Of a DNA stretch of 22,478 bases, positions 15,355-21,926 are shown in pieces. Under the pieces are notes generated by a model that saw nothing but the letters and a program-made list of their open reading frames with translations, did no database searches and was not told the origin of the DNA. This DNA is from Candidatus Aenigmatarchaeota archaeon (GTDB taxonomy: Archaea; Aenigmatarchaeota; Aenigmatarchaeia; QMZS01), in assembly GCA_003663355.1 (NCBI GenBank), contig QMZV01000007.1:1-22478 (forward strand). The letters run 5' to 3'. The translations under genes and the position numbers were made by a program. Position 1 is the stretch's first letter. Each line of letters opens with the position of its first letter.

Positions 15355-15908
15355 AATTATTGAAAAATCAACTTGATAACTACAAAAGAAAAGGTTTGTT
15401 CAGAAAGAATGACAGAGAAAAAGATTTGGCGGGTAAATATCTTGAAAAAGCAAGGAATAATCTGATTGGAACGCAGATTGATTTTAAAATTTCTTCTGAT
15501 GACAAAATTCAGAAAGTTTTGGAAATTTCTAATTTTACAGAATATGATTGGGTTATTATTAAAGGATATTACGCAATGTATCACGCTGCTTTGGCTTGTT
15601 TAGCAAAACTTGGATTTAAGTCAGAAAACCATAATGCAACAACTCTTGCTTTAGAAGTATATTTTGTTCATTCAGGAAGATTAGAAGAAAAATATGTTAA
15701 GGTTTTGGAAAAGGCAAGACTTGAAAAAGATTACGTTGAAAAATTGAGAGTAGCAAAACAGGAAAGGGTTATTGCCCAATATAATGTTTCAGTTGATGTG
15801 GAGAAAAGAACAGCAAAATGGATTTTGGAAACTGCAAAAGAATTTGTTGACAGAATGGAAAAATTATTTGAGGAAATAAAAATTGATGAAAAAAATGAGC
15901 AGTTTTAA
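15345..15908 (+). CDS. HEPN-domain protein (probable toxin partner)
   Basis: This is a 187-residue, mostly helical protein. The GYYAMYHAALACLAKLG segment at 74-90 followed by ENHNATT (H96) is characteristic of the PF05168-type HEPN family. The third helix has R141-VIAQ-Y146, an RX4Y, where the classical HEPN RNase motif would read RX4-6H; the catalytic histidine is therefore missing or replaced by tyrosine. It may be a variant nuclease or an inactive binding partner. The ATG at 15345 has a GGTG element 6 bases upstream and overlaps the nucleotidyltransferase gene, so the two are probably made together as a toxin-antitoxin module. Confidence 0.8.
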   Translation: MDLKLLKNQLDNYKRKGLFRKNDREKDLAGKYLEKARNNLIGTQIDFKISSDDKIQKVLEISNFTEYDWVIIKGYYAMYHAALACLAKLGFKSENHNATTLALEVYFVHSGRLEEKYVKVLEKARLEKDYVEKLRVAKQERVIAQYNVSVDVEKRTAKWILETAKEFVDRMEKLFEEIKIDEKNEQF

Positions 15909-15911
15909 TAT

Positions 15912-15963
15912 TTCAGACTGTGTTTCTTCCTCTCAATACTTGCAAAAAAAGATTTGTCAAAAT
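15912..15963 (+). pseudogene. Decayed partial duplicate of nrdG internal sequence
   Basis: CAATACTTGCAAAAAAAGAT followed by TTGTCAAAAT at 15934-15963 matches nrdG at 14233-14263 over 30 of 31 positions, with one G missing. TTCAGA occurs 22 bases before the start of the match in both copies, so the shared block may begin near 15912 and 14211 with a diverged middle. It has no reading frame of its own. Confidence 0.65.
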
Positions 15964-15984
15964 ATTATTGAACTTTTTTAAATT

Positions 15985-17646
15985 ATGGTATTTAACAAAT
16001 TTGTTAGCAAATCAAATGAAAAAAAAGGAGAATATACAATAGGAGTTAGTTCTGGATTTTTTGGAATAACCTCAGCAGAAGAAAAAATTTCTTTGATAGA
16101 TATTTCACAAAAAGCTTTTTATTCCGCCTTAAAAGGAGTTAATTTTACTCAGATTGATTTAGAAAGAGGAACGGAGTTTGTTTCCCCGGAATTAGAAGAG
16201 AGAGTAAGAAGAATAAGAGAGGATTTGGGAATAAATATAGGCATTCACGGTTTGTGCGGGGCAATGGGGTCAAAAGGGATTTTTTTGGATTCAGCAATAG
16301 AAGATGATTATCAAAGAACTCATGAAGCTCTGATAAGAGATTTAGAATGGAGCGGAAGAATAAAAGCAAAATATTATTTGCAGCATGCTTCTGAAACAGT
16401 TCCTTATGGGTGGCTTGGCAAAGAGTTGCAGCCAACAGCAATTGTTGATGTATGGGGAAGAAGGTTTCATATTTTTTTAAAAGAAAATCCTTACTTAATA
16501 GATTGGGCTATTACTCAAGATGAAATATGCGAGGTGGTTGTTGGATTAAGAAGAGAAGATTATGAAGCAAGGAAGCTTCCAGAAGCTATGGAGATATCTA
16601 AAGAAGAAATGATAGAAAAAGTTAAAAAATTTCCACAGGATTTTACAGAAGAAGAAAGAGAGGAAGTAAGAAAAAAAGCTAAAGAAATCTTAGAAGAAAA
16701 TCTTAAAAGAAGCATAAGAACTTTTTCTCAATCTTCTTCGCTGTCTTACGGTCCAGAAAGAATTGCCTATTACATAACTGCAAAATGGATGTCGGATCAA
16801 AATGATCCAATATGGCAGGGAATAGTTGGAAAAAAATTTGAGGAAGTTAAAGATAATCCAAAACTTTGGGTTCCAGCGGTTTCGGCAAAATATATCTGGG
16901 GTCATTTTAATCCAGACAAGTGCAAAGATGAAAAGGTTTTGAAAATCTGCCCGGATCCAAAACCAATTTTAGAAAAATACAATCTCGATTTTGTAATTGA
17001 AACTGCAATGGTTGCGGCTGGAATGGAAGAAGAATACAGGCTTACAAATCCAAAGCATTTTGTTATTCTCTGTAAATATGCTGGAACAAAGCATTTTAAG
17101 GCTGCAATTGATTTTGAGCATATTCTTGGAGCTGGAATAGACCCGGAGAAAGATTGCATAAACAAAATGATTCCGGATGGAGGAAAATATGTTAATGTTT
17201 TGCATGTTGGATGGCCAACTCCAATACAGCCTGCGCATATTCCAATTCCCTTAGGTTCAGAACAACAGGAGTGGTTGTACAAATGGATGCTTGCCCTGAG
17301 AAAGAAAGGTTTTGATGAAAGCGAAAACAGATATATTATTTTTGAGAGGGCAAGTCCAATTCCTTATCCTACGGGTGGTGGAGCAGACCCTGTCCAGCAG
17401 TCAACTTTGGCTCTGAAGAAAATAATAGAATTTTTAAGGAAAGAAGTTCCAGTAGAAAAATTGCCGCCAGAATTTTATGGAATTGAAGATAAAGACATAA
17501 AAATGCAAGAAGCAGAAATCAGAGAGCACGCTTTTGACCCAATTAAAGGATTGCTTACTGTTCCTGAAGAGAAAATGACTTTTTTAGGAGGTGCTGCTGC
17601 AGCAAAGGGCAAGGGAAAAGAATGGGAAACAGAAAAATACAGATAA
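15985..17646 (+). CDS. Large TIM-barrel protein, xylose isomerase/AP endonuclease-2-like
   Basis: The 553-residue protein has an alternating strand-helix pattern resembling the xylose-isomerase/AP-endonuclease-2 barrel. Candidate metal ligands at strand ends are H88 (GIHGLCG), H134 (YLQHASE), an ETAMVAAG glutamate, DFEHI, HVGWPTPIQPAHIPI and FERASP. The middle (about 200-250) holds a charged helical insertion. The C-terminus is odd: FLGGAAAAKGKGKEW, an Ala/Gly/Lys-rich tail. The sequence is well conserved-looking (many Trp, His, Pro-rich motifs), so an enzyme is likely, perhaps a sugar isomerase/epimerase or a metal-dependent hydrolase. I do not recognise a named family. It stands alone between the accessory module and convergent HMG-CoA reductase, with its own AT-rich upstream region. 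Confidence 0.62.
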   Translation: MVFNKFVSKSNEKKGEYTIGVSSGFFGITSAEEKISLIDISQKAFYSALKGVNFTQIDLERGTEFVSPELEERVRRIREDLGINIGIHGLCGAMGSKGIFLDSAIEDDYQRTHEALIRDLEWSGRIKAKYYLQHASETVPYGWLGKELQPTAIVDVWGRRFHIFLKENPYLIDWAITQDEICEVVVGLRREDYEARKLPEAMEISKEEMIEKVKKFPQDFTEEEREEVRKKAKEILEENLKRSIRTFSQSSSLSYGPERIAYYITAKWMSDQNDPIWQGIVGKKFEEVKDNPKLWVPAVSAKYIWGHFNPDKCKDEKVLKICPDPKPILEKYNLDFVIETAMVAAGMEEEYRLTNPKHFVILCKYAGTKHFKAAIDFEHILGAGIDPEKDCINKMIPDGGKYVNVLHVGWPTPIQPAHIPIPLGSEQQEWLYKWMLALRKKGFDESENRYIIFERASPIPYPTGGGADPVQQSTLALKKIIEFLRKEVPVEKLPPEFYGIEDKDIKMQEAEIREHAFDPIKGLLTVPEEKMTFLGGAAAAKGKGKEWETEKYR

Positions 17647-17677
17647 TTTGATAAATAAATTTTCAAAAGATGTAAAA

Positions 17678-17684
17678 TTTTTTT
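17678..17684 (+). terminator. T-run, possible terminator of the TIM-barrel gene
   Basis: Seven consecutive T lie about 32 bases after the stop at 17646, in the short convergent gap before HMG-CoA reductase. Oligo-T tracts are sufficient for archaeal termination; no hairpin is evident. Confidence 0.35.
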
Positions 17685-18831
17685 ACTGATTTTGTGACAA
17701 TTTTATAAATTCTTTATGCAATTTCATATGGCCCTTCTGAATTCCTTCTGTACCCAGAACAGAAAGAGCAGCCAGATTATTTGCCAATCCTACAGAAGCT
17801 GTTAAAATACCCAATTCCTTTGCACTCTTTACCCTTAAAATCTTCAATGCAAGTCTTGCTTTTTTTGAATTTGTTGCTCCACCAATTGTCGCAATAGCCA
17901 TTGGAATTTCTATTTTTCCTCTTAAGTATTCTCCCTCTTTCCACCAATCTGTAACAGGCAGATATCCATTTCTCGCAGCATAAGAATGGACTCCCGCCTC
18001 AATAGCCCGCCAATCATTTCCAGTTGCAAGAGCCACACTATCTATCCCGTTCATAACTCCTTTGTTGTGTGTCGCAGTTCTGTAAATATCCGCCTTTGCC
18101 AAAGCGCAAGCATTTAAAATTCCAGATGCAACCTCTTCTCCAGTATAATTTTTGATGCCGAGTTTCTGGATTGGGACTTTACATTCTACAGAAACAATTC
18201 TTTTATCTGCAAAATTTGAGATTATTCTCAAGCATGGTTTTCCTTTTGTTAATTCAACCACAAAAGGGGTTATTTCTTCAAGCATTGTATTCACAATATT
18301 TGCACCCATTGCATCCAAAGTATCAACAATTAAATGCAAAATTAAATTTTTACCTTTTTCTGTATTAATTTCTCTTACTTCCAAATCTTTTGCACCGCCT
18401 CCAAGTTCAACAATTTTTTTATTTGCATTCGCAATTTCCAAAATCTCCGATTTCTTTTTAACAATATTTTTCCTACTTTCTTCAAAATCTTCAACATCTA
18501 AAATCTGTAACTGCCCGATCATCTTTGAATCCAAATATTTTCCATTAAAACCTCCTCCGCTTCTAACCAATTTTGCTCCTCTTGAGGCCGCTGCAACAAC
18601 AGAAGGTTCTTCAATCTCCATAGGAACAAAATAATCCTTGTCATTCACAAGAAAATTTGTTGCAATTTTAAATGGCCCGATATTATTTTCCAACTCTAAA
18701 AAATCCGGCAACTCTTGATATTTTTTTATTAAATTTAAATCATCTGAATTCAAATTTGCAAAATCTTTTATAATTTTAATTTTCTCTTCTAAAGATAATT
18801 TGCTAAATCCAGGAATTGCCGAAGTCTTCAT
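17683..18831 (-). CDS. Class II HMG-CoA reductase
   Basis: The 382-residue protein catalyses reduction of HMG-CoA to mevalonate, the committed step of isoprenoid lipid synthesis. EIEEPSVVAAASRGAKLVR at about 72-90 includes the catalytic glutamate (E75). DTLDAMGANIVNTM is the substrate/cofactor region, HNKGVMNGID carries the lysine, GNDWRAIEAG the aspartate, and GHMKLH near the end the catalytic histidine. The short length, the absence of a membrane anchor, and the EEPSVVAAAS and HNKG forms indicate class II, the type first known from bacteria and seen in a minority of archaea. Most archaea use class I, so lateral acquisition is plausible. The neighbouring TIM-barrel gene is convergent; no other mevalonate genes are in the window. 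Confidence 0.92.
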   Translation of the reverse strand: MKTSAIPGFSKLSLEEKIKIIKDFANLNSDDLNLIKKYQELPDFLELENNIGPFKIATNFLVNDKDYFVPMEIEEPSVVAAASRGAKLVRSGGGFNGKYLDSKMIGQLQILDVEDFEESRKNIVKKKSEILEIANANKKIVELGGGAKDLEVREINTEKGKNLILHLIVDTLDAMGANIVNTMLEEITPFVVELTKGKPCLRIISNFADKRIVSVECKVPIQKLGIKNYTGEEVASGILNACALAKADIYRTATHNKGVMNGIDSVALATGNDWRAIEAGVHSYAARNGYLPVTDWWKEGEYLRGKIEIPMAIATIGGATNSKKARLALKILRVKSAKELGILTASVGLANNLAALSVLGTEGIQKGHMKLHKEFIKLSQNQ

Positions 18832-19214
18832 TTATAAATAAAATAAAAAATCAAAAAATTATTCATTTGTAGGTTTTGTAGATATGCATCTTTCCAACTT
18901 CTATTCCAACAGTTACTTCTTGTCCATCTGTTTGAATTTCTGTAATTTCATATTTGGGACCATATCTAACAAAATTATGTGATGAAAATCTCGAAAATTT
19001 ACATTTAGAAAACAAACAATTACTTTTCCTTGACCCTATAAAATTTTGTTATTACTCTAAAATCTATGATATTAAGAAGTTGTTCTAGTTACTAAAAGAT
19101 GGAATAAAGTTGTTAGTTTCTCTTGAGCATAGGGATTTTATAGAAAATAATTACTAACCAATCTATAAGTTTACCTTGAATTTCTAAAGGCTAAGTTTAT
19201 GAGAGATTTGGAAA
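18832..19214. other. 383-bp gap with fragmentary coding signal on both strands
   Basis: No intact recognised gene. On the minus strand a frame ends at 18863 (see separate entry). On the plus strand a frame open from 18936 is broken by TAG at 19086-19088 and continues to TAA at 19155-19157; the second part reads LLKDGIKLLVSLEHRDFIENNY, which looks like real protein sequence. I interpret this as the remains of one or more decayed genes. No tRNA, repeat array or convincing C/D box RNA was found. Confidence 0.45.
18863..19015 (-). CDS. Possible small hypothetical protein (TTG start) or fragment
   Basis: A 50-residue frame from TTG at 19015 ends in a strikingly protein-like tail (RYGPKYEITEIQTDG, then QEVTVGIEVGKMHIYKTYK) with alternating beta-strand pattern. 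There is no ATG upstream before the in-frame stop at 19049-19051. It could be a real small protein with a weak start, or the surviving 3' end of a truncated gene. I do not recognise the family. Confidence 0.3.
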   Translation of the reverse strand: MFSKCKFSRFSSHNFVRYGPKYEITEIQTDGQEVTVGIEVGKMHIYKTYK

Positions 19215-19625
19215 TTAGATTAGTTTCAATCTTTCAAGAAGTTCTTTTGTATTCAATACTTCTACTTTATCTTGCTGTTTTATCAATTTATCTTCAGACC
19301 AGATAGGACAGTTTAATTTTAGTGCTAAAGCAAAATATTCGGAATCATCTGGATCTGGAGAAATAGTGAAACCTTCTTTAAGAAATTCTTTTATTTCAGA
19401 GAATGAAAATGTTTTCATTTGCATTCTTATAGCAAACAATTCTGATCTTAAATCATTCTTGGAAAGTTTACTCTTTTCAGAAATATCATCCCAATATTTG
19501 CTGATTTCAAATAATATCCAATCGGGAGAAACAGGAATAAATATATTAGAGAAAAATAACTTGTGCTTGCTTCCTTTAGCAATTAGTAAAGAAATAATAA
19601 CATTAGCATCTACAACAACAAACAT
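19215..19625 (-). CDS. PIN-domain ribonuclease (VapC-like toxin)
   Basis: This is a 136-residue PIN-fold protein. The acidic residues expected for the Mg-dependent RNase site are present: D6 (VVVDANVI), E40 (WILFEISKYW), the DPDD cluster at 91-94, and D112 (WSEDKLI). PIN toxins typically cut tRNA or rRNA when freed from their antitoxin. It follows its presumed antitoxin gene with a 3-base gap. The DPDDSEYFALALKL segment is the classic PIN motif in which an aspartate precedes a helix. It is flanked by decayed sequence, consistent with an accessory location. Confidence 0.85.
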   Translation of the reverse strand: MFVVVDANVIISLLIAKGSKHKLFFSNIFIPVSPDWILFEISKYWDDISEKSKLSKNDLRSELFAIRMQMKTFSFSEIKEFLKEGFTISPDPDDSEYFALALKLNCPIWSEDKLIKQQDKVEVLNTKELLERLKLI

Positions 19626-19628
19626 TTT

Positions 19629-19901
19629 CTATACTAGACCTGTCTTTTTAAGTTGCTCAAATCTGCCTCTTTTCATCTTCCTACTCAACTCTATTGCAAA
19701 CTTGTCTGCTTCTTCTTCTGATAATTTACTTTTAGATGAAATTGCTTCTACAAATAATCTTCTCAATTCTGCAGACCTTTTGAGTTCTAATTCAAATACT
19801 TTCAATTTAATTGCTTTTAGAGCAACCTCTGACCAATTTTCTGGAAATTCTTTAATTTCTTTCTCCAGTTCCTCAGGAACCTCAACAACAATCTCTGCCA
19901 T
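19629..19901 (-). CDS. VapB-like antitoxin
   Basis: This is a 90-residue, highly charged protein. An N-terminal MAEIVVEVPEELEKEI strand-helix segment resembles archaeal VapB-type antitoxins, followed by long helices and a basic C-terminal stretch (LSRKMKRGRFEQLKK) of the kind that wraps the PIN active site. It lies immediately upstream of the PIN gene on the same strand, the usual antitoxin-first order. A TATTTAAATA box 17-26 bases before its ATG implies a near-leaderless transcript, and a palindrome overlaps that box. The exact DNA-binding fold is not certain from the sequence. Confidence 0.78.
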   Translation of the reverse strand: MAEIVVEVPEELEKEIKEFPENWSEVALKAIKLKVFELELKRSAELRRLFVEAISSKSKLSEEEADKFAIELSRKMKRGRFEQLKKTGLV

Positions 19902-19917
19902 AAATAGTAATATCAGG

Positions 19918-19943
19918 TATTTAAATAAAGCAACCCTTTATTT
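19918..19943 (-). promoter_or_regulatory. VapBC promoter with 8-bp inverted repeat
   Basis: Arms AAATAAAG (19923-19930) and CTTTATTT (19936-19943) flank CAACC and overlap the TATA-like TATTTAAATA at 19918-19927 on the minus-strand promoter. This position suits autorepression by the antitoxin-toxin complex. As a weak alternative it could act as a terminator hairpin for the small gene ending at 19938, which it overlaps. Confidence 0.5.
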
Positions 19944-20129
19944 TAATATATCAAAAGCTTCGCACCACAAAACAAGCAATTTAGATAACATCTTCTTACT
20001 GTCATTAAGCACATTTTCTGTATTTTCTCCAAAAGATTCACAAAATTTCTTTATCAAATCTCTTTTTCCAAAAATTGAGTCTATGAAATCACTGTACTCT
20101 CCGAACAAGCAAGGGATACATTGGATCAC
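19938..20129 (-). CDS. Small hypothetical protein, probable start-region frameshift
   Basis: The frame opens at GTG (20129) and encodes 63 residues (VIQCIPCLFGEYSDFIDSIF onward, ending LVLWCEAFDILK). I do not recognise it. A normal ATG lies at 20148 but in another frame: it would give MVREK and then runs into a stop. The two frames would join as MVREKKVVIQC if the A6 run between them (minus strand; T6 on plus, about 20133-20138) had one more base. The start is thus either GTG, or the gene is frameshifted, or the homopolymer is misassembled. It lies 51 bases after the end of glutamate dehydrogenase, so it could be co-transcribed with it. Confidence 0.45.
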   Translation of the reverse strand: MIQCIPCLFGEYSDFIDSIFGKRDLIKKFCESFGENTENVLNDSKKMLSKLLVLWCEAFDILK

Positions 20130-20180
20130 TACTTTTTTCTCTTACCATAATAATAAAAAAAAATAAAGAAAATAAAAAAT

Positions 20181-21395
20181 CTATATTGTCCCTCTAGCCC
20201 TTTCTGCATCAAGAATTCTCTTTATTGCAATAATATAGGCAGCTGTTCTCATATTTAAATTTTTCTCATTAGAGAATTCATATACTTTTTTAAATGAGTT
20301 GATCATTATATTTTCAAATCTCTTTTCCAAATAATCATCTTCAAAAATATTTCCGCATCTATTTTGAACCCATTCAAAATAACTTGCAACAACACCGCCA
20401 GAATTTGCCAAAATATCTGGAATTATTATAACTTCCTTTTTGTTCAGAATTTCATCTGCTTCTGAAGTTACTGGACCATTAGCCAACTCTAAAATATAAT
20501 TTGCTTTGATTCTGTTCGCATTTTCCTCTGTTATTTGATTTTCCAGGGCAGCAAGAATTAATAAATCTACATCAGATTCAAGCAACTCTTGGTTAGTAAT
20601 TTTTTTTCCTTTATAGTTCACAACACTTCCGCTTTTTTCTTTCTCCTTTTTTACTTCAAAAATATTCAAACCGTTTTCATCTAAAATTCCTCCTCTGCTA
20701 TCGCTCACGCAAACTATTTTAAATCCATCTTGATAAAGCATTTTTGCAACATTAAACCCAACATTTCCAAATCCTTGCACTCCTATTTTTAATTTTGATT
20801 TATCTATATTAAGAAATTTCAAAAATTCTTTTAAAACAAGGAATCCTCCTTTAGAAGTTGCTTCTTCCCTGAATTTGCATCCTCCCAATTCAATCGGTTT
20901 CCCTGTTATCATTCCAAACTCATGAGAATCTTTTATTTTCTCAAATTCATCAAGCATAAAACCCATTATTTCTGAATTCGTATAGACATCTGGAGCTGGA
21001 ATATCTTTATCTTGGCCCAATACCTCGTAAAAACTTCTTATATAAGCTCTGCTTAATTCCTCAATTTCTTTTTTTGTTAGTTCTTTAGGTTTTACTTTGA
21101 CTCCTCCTTTTGCTCCTCCGAAAGGCAAACCCATTAAAGAATTTTTTAAACTCATCCAGAAAGATAAAGACTTTACTTCATCTTCTGAAACCTCTGGATG
21201 AAACCTTATTCCTCCTTTTCCTGGACCTAAAGAATCATTGTGCAAAATTCTGAAAGCAAGATATTTCTTTCCATTAACTTCTAATTCTTTTCTTACAATT
21301 CTTTTAAAATTCAGCAAAACATCAATTTCTTTCTCGCTTAAGTTCATCAATTTTGAAATTTCTTCAATCCTTTTTCTTATGTCTTCGAAGCCCAT
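20181..21395 (-). CDS. Glutamate dehydrogenase (GDH/Leu DH family)
   Basis: This is a 404-residue protein of usual hexameric-GDH length. The N-terminal domain contains GPGKGGIRFHP at 57-67 and PFGGAKGG at 91-98 with catalytic K96. The dinucleotide fold has GVQGFGNVG near residue 205, and a late NSGGVVASYFEWVQN motif completes the family pattern. It interconverts 2-oxoglutarate plus ammonia and glutamate, and so links nitrogen assimilation with the 2-oxoacid metabolism suggested by the oxidoreductase gamma subunit. NAD versus NADP use is not decided by eye. A small frame follows it on the same strand. Confidence 0.94.
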   Translation of the reverse strand: MGFEDIRKRIEEISKLMNLSEKEIDVLLNFKRIVRKELEVNGKKYLAFRILHNDSLGPGKGGIRFHPEVSEDEVKSLSFWMSLKNSLMGLPFGGAKGGVKVKPKELTKKEIEELSRAYIRSFYEVLGQDKDIPAPDVYTNSEIMGFMLDEFEKIKDSHEFGMITGKPIELGGCKFREEATSKGGFLVLKEFLKFLNIDKSKLKIGVQGFGNVGFNVAKMLYQDGFKIVCVSDSRGGILDENGLNIFEVKKEKEKSGSVVNYKGKKITNQELLESDVDLLILAALENQITEENANRIKANYILELANGPVTSEADEILNKKEVIIIPDILANSGGVVASYFEWVQNRCGNIFEDDYLEKRFENIMINSFKKVYEFSNEKNLNMRTAAYIIAIKRILDAERARGTI

Positions 21396-21418
21396 TTAAT
21401 AACTTGTTTTTAAAAACT

Positions 21419-21901
21419 TTAAATTTTTGAAATTATTTTATGAATGGCGAATTCTAAATCCTCAATTTTTTGTATCCTGGATAAACCCTTTAATTCTCTT
21501 AACTTGTTATACCTTTCAAACACCTCATTATCAAACTCTTTGACATGAATTTTTTTCTTCTTTCTCTTTTTATAGTTTTTGGAAAGCGTAGATAGGTCTT
21601 TGTTCTCCAAATGAAGGAGCTCGTGGACCATTATGTACTGAACAATTTCCTTCCTAACATTCTCCCTCTCTATCTTTTTTAATTTCTCGTTTATCTTAAT
21701 CTCAAATTCTTTTTCTGGTTTCCTGCTCTCTCCGAACAACAAAATATCATCCGCAGATATTTCCCTCCTGATCAATCTTGAGGTACACCCTAAAACATTC
21801 TTTGAAAGTTTTCCGTACTCGCATGTTATTTTGTACTTGTTCAATTTTGGAAACACCTCTCTACATTCGTGCAACCATTCGGCAAGTTCATCCACCATCA
21901 T
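21419..21901 (-). CDS. HELLH zincin, YgjP/WLM-like metallopeptidase
   Basis: The 160-residue protein has H93-ELL-H97 within VQYIMVHELLHLENKDL, a HExxH zinc site in a hydrophobic helix, and a following IHVKEFDNEVFERY helix. The layout resembles the YgjP/SprT-like metal-dependent hydrolases of unknown substrate. There is no signal peptide, so it acts in the cytoplasm. It has two adjacent ATG codons at the start. It sits 25 bases downstream of the Toprim gene on the same strand, probably as one operon. The third zinc ligand is not certain (H119, D124 or E126). Confidence 0.75.
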   Translation of the reverse strand: MMVDELAEWLHECREVFPKLNKYKITCEYGKLSKNVLGCTSRLIRREISADDILLFGESRKPEKEFEIKINEKLKKIERENVRKEIVQYIMVHELLHLENKDLSTLSKNYKKRKKKKIHVKEFDNEVFERYNKLRELKGLSRIQKIEDLEFAIHKIISKI

Positions 21902-21926
21902 AAAATTAAAAAAGCTTCCAAATGCA

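Noticed and set aside
18979..18985. C box (GTGATGA) of a C/D guide RNA
   Set aside because: No D box CTGA at a suitable distance and no C'/D' pair.
19086..19088. TAG in the plus-strand frame as a pyrrolysine codon
   Set aside because: The frame has no ATG, is overlapped by another weak frame, and no pyrrolysine genes or methylamine enzymes are in view; decay is simpler.
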